In this document: positions 1-9,877 of the stretch, piece after piece
Layout of the letters: every line of letters begins with the position of its first letter
Position numbering within the stretch: the first letter of the stretch is position 1
Assembly: GCF_000245735.1 (NCBI RefSeq)
Contig: NZ_AHTH01000013.1
Coordinates: forward strand, 1 to 64,000
Direction of reading: 5' to 3'
Length of the DNA stretch: 64,000 nucleotides
Source: Alishewanella jeotgali KCTC 22429
Lineage (GTDB): Bacteria; Pseudomonadota; Gammaproteobacteria; Enterobacterales; Alteromonadaceae
The notes under the pieces: generated by a model
Databases searched by the model: none
Told to the model about the DNA's origin: nothing
Seen by the model: only the letters and a program-made list of their open reading frames with translations
Translations under genes and position numbers: made by a program

Positions 1-1361
1 ATAAAAAAGCGATAAAAAGGCCAGCAAGGCCATTTTCTTGATGTTTTGCGCTACCGCCGCCAGTAAACACTGCATCTGCACTTTCGCCAGACCACGGAAC
101 CGTGCATAGCGATGGCCATGATGCTGTTTTGCGTCTGCGAAGCTGCGTTCAACCGTCTCTTTTCGTCGGTTGTAAATCTTCTTACCCCACGGACAGCAGC
201 CGCAAACCACTCACATGCTCTTTATCCTCTTCCCAGACATGCCGGGTTATCGTTTTCTTATACTGCTTGTTCTTCGTGCAGTCCTGACGTAGCGGGCAAT
301 CCTGACACACTTTAGGGTTAGATTGATAATGCCGGTAGCCCTGACGGTCTGTCGTGCTGTAAGTCAGGATTTCACCTTGGGGGCAACGATAGGTATCGGT
401 TGTTTTATCGTAGGTAAATTGCTTCTTCTTAATCGGATTAGCGGTGACATTGGGACGACGGTAGGCAATAACCGGTGCAATTTGCCGCTCCCGGATTAAA
501 TGGCAAAGCGGTGCAGTAAAGTAGCCCGCATCCAAACCAACGGCTATCGGACTAAACTTAAAGCGCTCAAGCTGACGGTCTAATCTGGCCAGATAGGGCT
601 GGCTATCATGCACATTCCCCGGCGTCACGAAGGTATCCGTGATGATGCCGTGGCGGCCATCCACGGTGCGATGGTCCAAGGTAGAAGAAGCCCTGTGGTT
701 TGCCTTCCCGCGTCATAAAGCCACTGTCAGGGTCGGTTGTGCTGACCTTTTGATTTTTGGTTTCGGGCTCCTTCGAGTCATCTTGCTTCAGTGGCGCTTT
801 GCCATGGGCTAACCGGTCCTCTTCAACCGCCTTGTTGAGCTCAGCGATATACGCCGATGCACTGACCGCCACCTCTTTGTTCACCGCCTTGCGCTTATTG
901 GCATTGGCTTTTAAATGTGTGCTGTCAGTGTAAAGCGTGTGACCACCAATCAGACGCTGCTCATACGCCTGTTCAACTATCCGGTCGAAGATACGCTGAA
1001 ACACATCCGTGCCGTTAAAACGACGAATACGATTCTGGCTCAGCGTGGAGGCATCAGGCACTTTCTCGGTTAATCCCATCCGCAAAAACCAGCGATAAGC
1101 CACATTAACCTGAATTTCCTGTACCAGACGACGCTCACTGGGAATGCCAAACAGATAGCCGAGGATCATCATCTTAAACAAACGGACAGGGTCAATCGGC
1201 GGACGGCCATTATCTTTGCAGTAGAGATGTTCGACTTCAGCACGAATGAACTCGAAATCAATGGCGGCATCGACCTTGCGAACCAAATGGTTCTTCGGTA
1301 CCAGCTCTTCGAGCGTGACCATTTCTAACTGATATTGTTGAGGAGAGGGAGTTTTGAGCAT
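1..1361 (-). pseudogene. IS1182-family transposase, broken by two frame changes and cut by the window edge
   Basis: Three minus-strand frames join into one DDE transposase of about 450 residues. The N-terminal part starts at 1361 ([11 protein letters not shown]) and holds the first catalytic Asp in [12 protein letters not shown]. It leaves frame after FFYL near 672, where one extra G separates it from the continuation DHRTVDG. The middle part carries the second Asp in GLDAGYF and hits a stop at 182. The third frame (WGKKIYNRRKETVERSF, with the catalytic Glu in ERSF) stays open to base 1, so the 3' end is outside the window. Two separate breaks argue for a dead copy rather than programmed frameshifting, which normally occurs once per element. 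A sequencing error in the G runs is the alternative. Confidence 0.85.
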
Positions 1362-1390
1362 GTTGGTTAGCCTTCAAATCAACTAACCCT
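1..1390 (-). mobile_element. IS1182-type insertion sequence, partial
   Basis: The element is recognised from its transposase only. Its other end lies outside the window, so terminal inverted repeats and a target duplication cannot be compared and the boundary near 1390 is a guess. Just upstream of the transposase start there is an imperfect hairpin, GGTTAG (1365-1370) and CTAACC (1383-1388). The element sits directly downstream of the rpsI terminator and does not interrupt a host gene that can be seen. Confidence 0.55.
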
Positions 1391-1398
1391 ATTAGATC

Positions 1399-1426
1399 AA
1401 AGTCCTGGATCGGCGTCCAGGACTTT
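1399..1426. repeat. Inverted repeat between the IS and rpsI terminator
   Basis: AAAGTCCTGGA (1399-1409) is the exact reverse complement of TCCAGGACTTT (1416-1426), with a six-base loop. It could be a second, weaker terminator for rpsI or lie close to the IS end. There is no strong T tract on either strand. Confidence 0.5.
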
Positions 1427-1438
1427 GTCAGCAGTCTG

Positions 1439-1463
1439 AAAAACCCGGTAATACCGGGTTTTT
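1439..1463 (-). terminator. rpsI rho-independent terminator
   Basis: AAAAACCCGGT - AAT - ACCGGGTTTTT gives an 11-bp stem with a three-base loop and a T run on either strand. It begins 16 bases after the rpsI stop codon and closes the rplM-rpsI operon. Confidence 0.85.
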
Positions 1464-1478
1464 CTGTACAAAACGAAA

Positions 1479-1871
1479 TTAACGCTTTGAGTACTGTGGA
1501 CGTTTACGTGCTTTACGCAGACCCACTTTCTTACGCTCAACCTGACGGGCGTCACGGGTAACGAAGCCAGCTTTACGCAGGGCTGGACGCAGTGACTCGT
1601 CAAATTCCATCAGTGCACGGGTGATACCGTGACGGATAGCGCCGGCCTGACCAGAAATACCACCGCCTTTAACAGTGATGTACAGGTCAAACTTTTCTAC
1701 CATATCAACCAGTTCTAACGGCTGCTTTACTACCATGCAGGCAGTTTCACGGCCGAAGTACTCTTTCAGGCCACGTTGGTTAACAACGATGTTACCTGAA
1801 CCAGCTTTTAAGAAAACACGCGCCGTTGAGCTCTTACGACGACCAGTTCCGTAGTATTGATTCTGTGCCAT
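1479..1871 (-). CDS. rpsI: 30S ribosomal protein S9
   Basis: Small-subunit protein S9 of 130 residues, the usual length. It binds the 16S rRNA head, and its basic C-terminal tail reaches the P-site tRNA. The tail is intact here ([17 protein letters not shown] at the end), as is the glycine-rich [15 protein letters not shown] segment near residues 68-82. It follows rplM by 12 bases, the normal L13-S9 operon, and is closed by a strong terminator. Nothing unusual apart from the IS remnant downstream. Confidence 0.98.
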   Translation of the reverse strand: MAQNQYYGTGRRKSSTARVFLKAGSGNIVVNQRGLKEYFGRETACMVVKQPLELVDMVEKFDLYITVKGGGISGQAGAIRHGITRALMEFDESLRPALRKAGFVTRDARQVERKKVGLRKARKRPQYSKR

Positions 1872-1883
1872 GTTATGCTCCGA

Positions 1884-2312
1884 TTAAATATCTAAAACTT
1901 GCGGTTGCTGAGCAGCGTGCTGATGCTCTGCGCCGGCGTAAACTTTTAACTTACGGAACATAGCGCGACCCAGTGGGCCTTTAGGCAACATGCCTTTGAT
2001 AGCTGATTCCAGAACCATTTCCGGCTTCTTAGCAATCAACTTCTCGAAGTTGATTTCTTTGATACCGCCTGGGAAACCAGTGTGCGAGTAATACATTTTC
2101 GCCTGAGCTTTGTTACCGGTAACAACCACTTTGTCCGCGTTTACCACGATGATGTAGTCACCAGTGTCAACGTGCGGCGTGAATTCCGGCTTATGCTTAC
2201 CACGCAGACGCGCAGCGATCTCAGTAGCGATACGACCTAATGTCTTACCGTTTGCATCAACAACGTACCAGTCGCGAGTTACGCTTTCTGGTTTTGCAGT
2301 AAAAGTTTTCAT
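1884..2312 (-). CDS. rplM: 50S ribosomal protein L13
   Basis: Large-subunit protein L13, an early assembly protein. The start at 2312 ([11 protein letters not shown]) gives 142 residues, the family length. An ATG nine bases upstream is also in frame, but GGA lies directly against it, whereas GGAATGA lies properly spaced from the second ATG. Conserved segments include [32 protein letters not shown] and [19 protein letters not shown]. It is first in the rplM-rpsI operon. In E. coli L13 represses its own operon at the leader, and the leader here is structured (see 2397-2477). Confidence 0.97.
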   Translation of the reverse strand: MKTFTAKPESVTRDWYVVDANGKTLGRIATEIAARLRGKHKPEFTPHVDTGDYIIVVNADKVVVTGNKAQAKMYYSHTGFPGGIKEINFEKLIAKKPEMVLESAIKGMLPKGPLGRAMFRKLKVYAGAEHQHAAQQPQVLDI

Positions 2313-2396
2313 TAAACTCATTCCAAAATAACTAAAGTTACACCTGACAAAGTGCAGGGCTGATGCACAGTGTCGTTATCGCACCCCTTCGAATGC

Positions 2397-2420
2397 AAAA
2401 ACTGCCGGGCTAACGGCAGT
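2397..2420 (-). terminator. Intrinsic terminator between zapE and rplM
   Basis: On the minus strand CTGCCG - TTAGCC - CGGCAG is followed by TTTTT. It lies about 80 bases after the zapE stop and ends its transcript. Because the best rplM promoter candidate (-10 at 2449-2454) is upstream of it, it may also act as an attenuator in the rplM-rpsI leader. Confidence 0.8.
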
Positions 2421-2448
2421 ATAAGGCTGTAACGTTGGCCGGGCGCGG

Positions 2449-2477
2449 ATTATATATTAAACAGCAATAAAGATCAG
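2449..2477 (-). promoter_or_regulatory. Candidate sigma-70 promoter for rplM-rpsI
   Basis: On the minus strand a perfect TATAAT (2454-2449) is followed by a GC-rich discriminator CCGCGCCC, as in growth-rate-controlled ribosomal promoters. The -35 (CTGATC, 17-bp spacer) is weak. The predicted start near 2442 would give a leader of about 130 bases that includes the 2397-2420 terminator. Confidence 0.45.
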
Positions 2478-2501
2478 CAGTCTGACGCGAAATTTTTTAG
2501 C

Positions 2502-3593
2502 TTAGGGTAAATGTTCGCTGGCCAGATAATCATGCGACTGCATTTCCTGTAACCGGCTGATACAGCGTTTAAATTCAAAACTGAGTAAACCGCCCTGATA
2601 TAGCTGTTCCAGCGGTACCGCGGCCGAGATAATTAACTTAACGTGCCGCTCGTAGAATTCGTCAACCAGCGCAATAAAGCGGCGCGCCACATCGTCATTA
2701 TGCTGCCCCATGGGCTGCACACCGGATAACAGCACGGTATGGTATAACTTGCTCAATTCCATATAGTCATACTGACTACGGGCGGTTTCACACAGCTCAT
2801 AAAAACTAAACCAGACAATGCCATCGGCCTCGGCACGGGTTTGCAGTTTACGGTTCGCCACTTCGATACTGACCGCGCTTTGCCGCGGCTCAACTGACAG
2901 TACCAGAAAGTACTGTTCCAGATTGGTATCAGCTTGCGGGTCAAGTGGGTAGTGATAAATCTCGGCTTGTTCCAGGGTGCGTAGCCGGTAATCAATACCG
3001 CTGTCGACATTAACCACCTTGGTGTAGCGTTTTATCAGTTCAATTGCCGGCAGAAAGCGCGCCCGCTGCAGGCCATTGCGATACAGGCCATCGGGTTCAA
3101 TATTTGAGGTTGCTACCAGCGTGATACCCCGGGCGAACAGTGCCTGCATTAGCGTACCCAGGATCATCGCATCGGTAATATCAGAGACAAAGAACTCATC
3201 AAAACAGATAATATCGGTTTGCGCCTTAAAGCGATCGGCCACTTTTTCCAGCGGATCACTGACGCCTTTCAGCTGTTTTAGCTCTTCATGCACCCGGTGC
3301 ATAAAACGGTGGAAATGCACGCGCAGCTTGCGCTCGCCTGGCAGGCATTCGTAGAAGGTGTCCACCAGATAGGTTTTACCACGCCCGACACCGCCCCAGA
3401 AATATAAGCCCAGCAATGGCTGCGGTAGCTGCACCTTACCACTCAAGCGCTGCCATAAACTGGGTTTGTAAGGCGGGCGGTTGATATAATCATCGAACAG
3501 GCGCTGCAGTTGCTTAACCGCAAACTCCTGCGCAGCATCATAATGAAAATCAGCACGTTTCAGATCTTGCTGATATTTTTCCAGTGGCGTCAT
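2502..3593 (-). CDS. zapE: Cell division AAA+ ATPase ZapE (AFG1-like)
   Basis: Cytoplasmic ATPase of 363 residues in the AFG1/ZapE family. In E. coli it acts at the constricting Z-ring and destabilises FtsZ polymers under some conditions. Walker A GGVGRGKT is at residues 67-74 and Walker B CFDEFFV near 130-136, with ATSNI after sheet 3 as sensor 1. The gene sits back to back with zapG and downstream of the rplM promoter region, the E. coli order (yhcM next to yhcB-degQ-degS). The start at 3593 (MTPLEKYQQDL) is the family start. Confidence 0.93.
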   Translation of the reverse strand: MTPLEKYQQDLKRADFHYDAAQEFAVKQLQRLFDDYINRPPYKPSLWQRLSGKVQLPQPLLGLYFWGGVGRGKTYLVDTFYECLPGERKLRVHFHRFMHRVHEELKQLKGVSDPLEKVADRFKAQTDIICFDEFFVSDITDAMILGTLMQALFARGITLVATSNIEPDGLYRNGLQRARFLPAIELIKRYTKVVNVDSGIDYRLRTLEQAEIYHYPLDPQADTNLEQYFLVLSVEPRQSAVSIEVANRKLQTRAEADGIVWFSFYELCETARSQYDYMELSKLYHTVLLSGVQPMGQHNDDVARRFIALVDEFYERHVKLIISAAVPLEQLYQGGLLSFEFKRCISRLQEMQSHDYLASEHLP

Positions 3594-3715
3594 AAGTTTT
3601 ACTTGAAAGTCTGCTGGTTAACCTCTAATTAAGGTTCATAATCTTAACATGCCTTACCACCTTGTATAAGAAGTTAGGGTAGACTACGCCATATTTTTGT
3701 AATTAAGGAGTTAGC

Positions 3716-4156
3716 ATGGACTTAACGACGTCTCTGGTCTGGTTAGTTGTTGGCATCATCGTCGGTGGCGTAACCACCCGTTTAATCAGTATCCGCCAAT
3801 TCGGGCAAAGCAAGTTACAACAGGAACTGGATGAAAGTAAGAAACAGTTGGCGCAATATCGCCAGGATGTGTCTGAACATCTGGACACCACGCACCAGTT
3901 AATGAGTCAGCTGCAGGATAACTACGCCAAGATCGCCCGTCATGTGCAGCAATCCAAGATGCAACTGGTTGAGCAACCGGTTAATCCGCGGGATGAAATT
4001 AATTTCTTTTCGGCCGACACCCACCGCCAGATCAAACAGTCGTTACATCAGCTGGATGAGCGTCGCCGTCAGCACTCGGTAACGGAACAGCAACCACGCG
4101 ACTACTCCGGTGAGGCCAGCGGGCTGATTAAGGAAAAACCGCGTAAGGACGACTAA
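3716..4156 (+). CDS. zapG: Z-ring associated protein ZapG (YhcB, DUF1043)
   Basis: Inner-membrane protein of 146 residues linked in E. coli to coordination of cell division, cell shape and envelope synthesis. One N-terminal membrane helix (about residues 6-22, VWLVVGIIVGGVTTRL) is followed by a long charged coiled coil (about 30-95). The C-terminus is polar and probably disordered. AAGGAG lies eight bases before the ATG. It is divergent from zapE and precedes degQ, the standard arrangement. Confidence 0.9.
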   Translation: MDLTTSLVWLVVGIIVGGVTTRLISIRQFGQSKLQQELDESKKQLAQYRQDVSEHLDTTHQLMSQLQDNYAKIARHVQQSKMQLVEQPVNPRDEINFFSADTHRQIKQSLHQLDERRRQHSVTEQQPRDYSGEASGLIKEKPRKDD

Positions 4157-4166
4157 GTTCGTCCTT
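4145..4166 (+). terminator. Hairpin spanning the zapG stop codon
   Basis: AAGGACGA (4145-4152) and TCGTCCTT (4159-4166) form an 8-bp stem with the zapG stop in the loop. The following T run is short (CTTTACA), so termination would be weak; it may instead protect the mRNA end. Confidence 0.4.
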
Positions 4167-4194
4167 TACAGCAATAAATTTCGGCGATTAATTC

Positions 4195-4222
4195 AGAACT
4201 TTTTTATCTAAAACGCCTCTTA
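4195..4222 (+). promoter_or_regulatory. Possible sigma-E promoter for degQ
   Basis: AGAACTT (4195-4201), a 16-base spacer and TCTTA (4218-4222) resemble the sigma-E consensus GGAACTT-N16-TCNNA. It lies 33 bases before the degQ start. The downstream gene degS encodes the protease that triggers the sigma-E response, which makes the match meaningful but not proven. Confidence 0.4.
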
Positions 4223-4254
4223 GTCTCACCTTTTCTTGAGGAGTCTATCAGACG

Positions 4255-5616
4255 ATGAATAAAAAACTGTCTTTGCTTAGCGCTGCAGTTTTTGCAGCAT
4301 TCACCCTCACTGCGGTAACGCCGGCGAATGCCGCCCTACCCTTTCTCAATCGCGCCAATCAGCAGGAAATGCCGACCCTGGCGCCGATGCTGGAACAAGC
4401 AACGCCAGCCGTAGTTTATATTTCAGTGGCTGGTAGTCGCGAAGTCCGGCAGCGGGTACCCGATGCATTCCGGCATTTCTTTGGGCCGCGCGGTCCGGGT
4501 GAACTGCGTGAAGAGCGGCCGTTCCGTGGCCTGGGTTCCGGCGTAATTATCGATGCCGCCAAAGGCTATATTGTTACCAATAACCATGTGGTACAGGACG
4601 CCAGTGAAATTCAGGTACGGCTGAAAGACGGCCGCACCTTTAGCGCGAAAAAACTCGGTGCCGATCCGGAAAGCGATATCGCACTGTTACAGATTGAAGC
4701 CAAAGATCTGGTGCAACTGCCGCTGGCCGACTCTGATCAATTGCGGGTTGGTGATTTTGCCATCGCCATCGGTAACCCCTTTGGACTGGAGCAAACCGTA
4801 ACCTCCGGTATCATCAGTTCACTAAGCCGCAGTGGCCTGAACCGCGGTGATGCCTTTGAAGACTTTATTCAGACCGATGCCGCCATTAACAGCGGTAACT
4901 CGGGCGGCGCTCTGGTGAACCTGCGTGGTGAGCTGATCGGTATTAATACTGCTATCCTTGGCCCCAACGGCGGCAATATTGGTATTGGTTTCGCCATTCC
5001 CAGTAATATGATGAAAAATCTGGTTGATCAGATCCTGGAGTTTGGTGAAGTGCGCCGTGGCAGCCTCGGGGTGCGTGGCTCCAATGTCACAGCTGAATTG
5101 ACCAAGGCGTTAAATCTGAACGTCAACCGTGGCGCCTTTGTCGGTGAAGTTCTGCCCGACAGTGCGGCTGCCAAGGCGGGGCTGCAATCCGGCGATGTGA
5201 TTGTCAGCATTAACAGCAACCGCATTCAGAGTTTTGATGAGTTGCGCGCCAAAATTGCTACCCTGGGTGCCGGTCGGGAAGTGACGCTTGGCGTACTGCG
5301 GGATGGCCGTGAGCGTAATATCAAAGTCACGCTGCAAGAAGCGGCCAGCACCACGGTTGAAGCGACTGAGCTGCACCCGATGCTCAGAGGGGCAACCCTC
5401 AGTAATACCGAGCGCGGCATTGAAATTACCGCAATTGAAGCCAATTCAGCCGCTGCGCAGGTGGGTTTACGCCAGGGCGACCTGATTGTTGGCGTTAACC
5501 GGCAACGCGTTAGCAATATGAATGAGCTACGCCGTTTACTGGAACAACGTGACGGCGGTGTGGCGGCGCTGAATATCCAGCGTGGAGATAGCCTGCTCTA
5601 TATCCTGATCCGCTAA
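4255..5616 (+). CDS. degQ: Periplasmic serine endoprotease DegQ/DegP family
   Basis: Exported HtrA-family protease and chaperone of 453 residues that degrades or refolds damaged envelope proteins. A signal peptide ends at ANA (residues 24-26). The trypsin-like triad is visible: His111 in TNNHVV, Asp141 in ESDIALL, Ser216 in NSGNSGGAL. Two PDZ domains follow (about 265-355 and 370-450). The position upstream of degS matches E. coli degQ; degP has the same domain plan, so the Q assignment rests on synteny. GAGGAG-like SD precedes the ATG. A separate terminator follows. Confidence 0.93.
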   Translation: MNKKLSLLSAAVFAAFTLTAVTPANAALPFLNRANQQEMPTLAPMLEQATPAVVYISVAGSREVRQRVPDAFRHFFGPRGPGELREERPFRGLGSGVIIDAAKGYIVTNNHVVQDASEIQVRLKDGRTFSAKKLGADPESDIALLQIEAKDLVQLPLADSDQLRVGDFAIAIGNPFGLEQTVTSGIISSLSRSGLNRGDAFEDFIQTDAAINSGNSGGALVNLRGELIGINTAILGPNGGNIGIGFAIPSNMMKNLVDQILEFGEVRRGSLGVRGSNVTAELTKALNLNVNRGAFVGEVLPDSAAAKAGLQSGDVIVSINSNRIQSFDELRAKIATLGAGREVTLGVLRDGRERNIKVTLQEAASTTVEATELHPMLRGATLSNTERGIEITAIEANSAAAQVGLRQGDLIVGVNRQRVSNMNELRRLLEQRDGGVAALNIQRGDSLLYILIR

Positions 5617-5624
5617 AAATCTTC

Positions 5625-5664
5625 GCGGGCAACAGTCGCTTAGCGCTACTGTCTGCCCGCTTTT
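5625..5664 (+). terminator. degQ rho-independent terminator
   Basis: GCGGGC...ACAGT and ACTGT...GCCCGC form an interrupted stem (5625-5660) followed by TTTT. It begins eight bases after the degQ stop and separates degQ from degS. Confidence 0.7.
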
Positions 5665-5707
5665 AATGCTATGCTAGCGCTATTAATTCTCGTTCAGAAA
5701 TGAAACT

Positions 5708-6793
5708 GTGCGCACCAGCCTGCTGTTTATCCTGCGAAGCATTGCCTATGGCCTGGCCCTGGCATTTATCCTGGTTTGGTTTTTCCCGAACCTGGCCGGT
5801 ATCAGCTTGCCCAGTTTCCAGTCCCAGGCTGAAGAACAAAGCACTGCGCCGGTATCCTATAGCCGCGCCGTTAGACGGGCTGCCCCCGCCGTCGTCAATG
5901 TCTATACACGTAGCCGCATCGTCGATCCCCGCTCGCTGCGCCCCCGTACTATTGAACGCCAGGAGCTGGGCTCAGGCGTCATTATGTCGGCTGAAGGCTA
6001 TATTCTGACTAACTATCATGTCGTTTATGGCGCCGACCATATTGAAGTGGCGCTGCAGGATGGCCGCTGGCTGGAAGCAGTATTAATTGGCCAGGATGAA
6101 ATCTCTGATTTAGCCGTGCTATACGTGCAGGCAGATAATCTGCCGGTGATCCCGCAGGATCCGTCAATTGAGCCCCAGGTCGGTGATCTGGTGCTGGCCA
6201 TTGGCAACCCACTCAATTTAGGTCAGACCATCACTCAGGGTATTATCAGTGCTAATGGCAATACCGGCTTGAGCTCGCGCGGTTATCCGGATTTTATGCG
6301 GATGGACGCTGCCATCAACAAAGGGAACTCAGGGGGCGCCCTGGTGAACAGTAATGGCGTGCTGGTTGGCATTAATGCAGCAGCCTTTCAGGTACAGAAT
6401 CAGGACATTCAGGGTATCTTTTTTGCTGTGCCCTACCAGCTGGCGCGCAATATTATGGAAAAACTGATCAAATATGGCCGGGTTACCCGCAGCTACCTTG
6501 GCGTGTCTGGCGAAGCAGTGGTGAACTCTGCCGGTGATCGTCTGTTTTCTACCGGACAACCGCTATACGGCTTGATGCTAACGGAAGTCGCCGCAGGCGG
6601 TCCAGCCGCCGTTGCAGGTTTGCAAAGCGGCGATATTATTCTGGAAATAGCAGGCCAACAATTCAGTGATATGCGCCAGGCGATGAACTTTATTGCTGAA
6701 ACCAAACCGGATACTGAGCTACCTATCACTATCGATCGCGGCGGTCAGCGCCTGACTATCGCGACCACAGTGCGGGAACAACGCCGCCGTTAA
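5708..6793 (+). CDS. degS: Sigma-E regulatory protease DegS
   Basis: Inner-membrane-anchored periplasmic protease of 361 residues. In the sigma-E pathway it senses unfolded porin C-termini through its PDZ domain and makes the first cut in RseA. One N-terminal membrane helix (about 5-27) is not followed by a cleavage site. The triad is His104 (TNYHVV), Asp134 (ISDLAVL) and Ser208 (NKGNSGGAL), with a single PDZ domain at about 255-355, which distinguishes it from DegQ. The start is GTG at 5708 with a poor SD; an alternative start was not found in frame. Confidence 0.92.
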   Translation: MRTSLLFILRSIAYGLALAFILVWFFPNLAGISLPSFQSQAEEQSTAPVSYSRAVRRAAPAVVNVYTRSRIVDPRSLRPRTIERQELGSGVIMSAEGYILTNYHVVYGADHIEVALQDGRWLEAVLIGQDEISDLAVLYVQADNLPVIPQDPSIEPQVGDLVLAIGNPLNLGQTITQGIISANGNTGLSSRGYPDFMRMDAAINKGNSGGALVNSNGVLVGINAAAFQVQNQDIQGIFFAVPYQLARNIMEKLIKYGRVTRSYLGVSGEAVVNSAGDRLFSTGQPLYGLMLTEVAAGGPAAVAGLQSGDIILEIAGQQFSDMRQAMNFIAETKPDTELPITIDRGGQRLTIATTVREQRRR

Positions 6794-6864
6794 TTCACCT
6801 TGACCTCACCGACTCAGCGCTACCAGTCAGCAGCCAACATCAGTGCCATACAAAGCGTCGCCAA

Positions 6865-6894
6865 AAAAATACCCGGCTCAAACCGGGTATTTTT
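6865..6894. terminator. Bidirectional terminator between degS and murA
   Basis: AAAAATACCCGG - CTCAAA - CCGGGTATTTTT is a 12-bp perfect stem with A and T flanks, so it can stop transcription of both convergent genes. Confidence 0.85.
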
Positions 6895-6915
6895 CGTTGG
6901 CTAAACAGCTCGCTA

Positions 6916-8438
<1,523 letters not shown>

Positions 8439-8447
8439 CTGAGCACC

Positions 8448-8741
8448 TTAATCGACTATCGGCAATAGATCGGCAACGGCGCTAACTCGTGCCAATGACA
8501 GGAGTTGTGCCGGAGCCTGGCGGATCTGCAACTGCAGATCCCGCTGTTGTGCCAGCGCCAGCTGTTCGATCAGCCAGGCTAACCCGGCTGAGTCTACATT
8601 GGTTAGGGCGGAGAAATCAAAAACAACCTGCCCTGATAAGCTTTTTAACAGCGTAAAAGGCAAATAGTCGAGCAGGGTTTCCCGATCCAGCTCACCGCGA
8701 AAAACGAGAACCTGCCCCTGCTGGGTAATGGTTAGTGCCAC
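8448..8741 (-). CDS. mlaB: Phospholipid transport protein MlaB (STAS domain)
   Basis: Cytoplasmic STAS-domain subunit of 97 residues that binds the MlaF ATPase and is needed for assembly and activity of the MlaFEDB complex. The STAS core VFDFSALTNVDSAGLAWL (about residues 40-57) holds the conserved D-S-A-G-L. It is placed three bases after mlaC. Confidence 0.9.
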   Translation of the reverse strand: MALTITQQGQVLVFRGELDRETLLDYLPFTLLKSLSGQVVFDFSALTNVDSAGLAWLIEQLALAQQRDLQLQIRQAPAQLLSLARVSAVADLLPIVD

Positions 8742-8744
8742 AAT

Positions 8745-9410
8745 TTACTCCGCCGTACCAGCTGGCTCAGCTTCCGGGATCTTCACCGGATCTTTGGCTT
8801 TTTCGCGCAACATCACGGTTACCCGCTCCAAGCCTTGCTGGCGGATTAAATTACTTAACTCAGCACGCTTGCTATCCAGTAATGAGATACCTTCGGCAAT
8901 CATATCGATCACCAGCCAGGTTTCCGCATTACGCGGCCGGCGTAATTTAAAATCAATCACAATATCCGGCTTGCCCGGATCAATGACCCGGGTACGTACT
9001 GTGGTGATCAGGTTATTGCCAATGGCGCGTGATGGCTCAATCATCACCTTCTGCTCTTTATAGTAAGTTAAAGCACCAGCATAAGAGCCAATCATATACT
9101 GCTCAAAAGCACTGACAAACTCATTAAAGGCTTCTTGATTGGCACGGATATCTACGCTGCGGCCGACAATAGTGGCAGCGGCATAGCGGCTATCGACATA
9201 GGGCAGCAGCTCTTCAATCACGATAGTGCGCAGATGCTCTAAATCCTGCTGGATCAGTGGCTGATCAGCCTTGATCCGACTAAAGGTTTTATCGGCAACC
9301 ACTTCAATCAGTTTGTTCGGATCGCTAAAGGTTTCCGTTGCCTGCGCCGGCGCTAACCAGAGCGTGGTAACCGCAAGCAGGGCTGTAAGATTTTTCAGTA
9401 AGGCGTTCAT
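8745..9410 (-). CDS. mlaC: Periplasmic phospholipid-binding protein MlaC
   Basis: Soluble periplasmic shuttle of 221 residues that carries phospholipid between the MlaA-porin complex at the outer membrane and MlaFEDB at the inner membrane. A signal peptide ends at AQA (about residue 24). The mature part shows the family pattern, including the VRTRVI/VDFKLRR strands and WLVIDMIAEGISLL. The C-terminal tail (PVKIPEAEPAGTAE) is Pro/Glu-rich. Its start overlaps the mlaD stop by one base. Confidence 0.94.
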   Translation of the reverse strand: MNALLKNLTALLAVTTLWLAPAQATETFSDPNKLIEVVADKTFSRIKADQPLIQQDLEHLRTIVIEELLPYVDSRYAAATIVGRSVDIRANQEAFNEFVSAFEQYMIGSYAGALTYYKEQKVMIEPSRAIGNNLITTVRTRVIDPGKPDIVIDFKLRRPRNAETWLVIDMIAEGISLLDSKRAELSNLIRQQGLERVTVMLREKAKDPVKIPEAEPAGTAE

Positions 9411-9874
9411 TAGTTCCCCCGGTTAAATAAAAACTGACCAATTAACTCTTCCAGCACGATGGCAGAACGGGTGTCTTCAATCATGTCGCCATCTGCCAGC
9501 ATCTCGACCGTATCGTCGACAAAGCCCGGTATCAAGCCAATATACTGCTCACCTAACAGACCTGAAGTCAGGATGGCAACAGAACTGGTTTCCGGAAAGT
9601 TGCTGTATTCGGTATTAATCGCCAGGCGAACCACCGGCGTGTAAGTGACCCGATCCAGCTCGATCGAGCTGACACGACCTACGATGACGCCACCGACTTT
9701 GACCGGTGACCGCACTTTCAGACCACCTATGTTGTCGAATTTAGCGAACAGGGTATAGGTTTGCGAATTACCGCCAAAGCCGGTATCCGCTACCCGTAAC
9801 GCCAACATCACAAAGGCGGCAAACGCCAGCACAATAAAGCCACCTACCAGTATTTCCATTTTACGTGTGGTCAT
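9410..9874 (-). CDS. mlaD: Phospholipid transport MCE-domain protein MlaD
   Basis: Inner-membrane-anchored MCE protein of 154 residues that forms the hexameric ring above MlaE. A membrane helix (about 8-27) is followed by one MCE domain (about 38-118), including VRSPVKVGGVIVGRVSSI and ILTSGLLGEQYIGL. A short tail follows. Part of the tightly packed mla operon; three bases separate it from mlaE. Confidence 0.94.
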   Translation of the reverse strand: MTTRKMEILVGGFIVLAFAAFVMLALRVADTGFGGNSQTYTLFAKFDNIGGLKVRSPVKVGGVIVGRVSSIELDRVTYTPVVRLAINTEYSNFPETSSVAILTSGLLGEQYIGLIPGFVDDTVEMLADGDMIEDTRSAIVLEELIGQFLFNRGN

Positions 9875-9877
9875 CTT

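Noticed and set aside
102-315. Two plus-strand frames opposite the transposase
   Set aside because: Antisense to clearly recognisable transposase sequence; no independent support.
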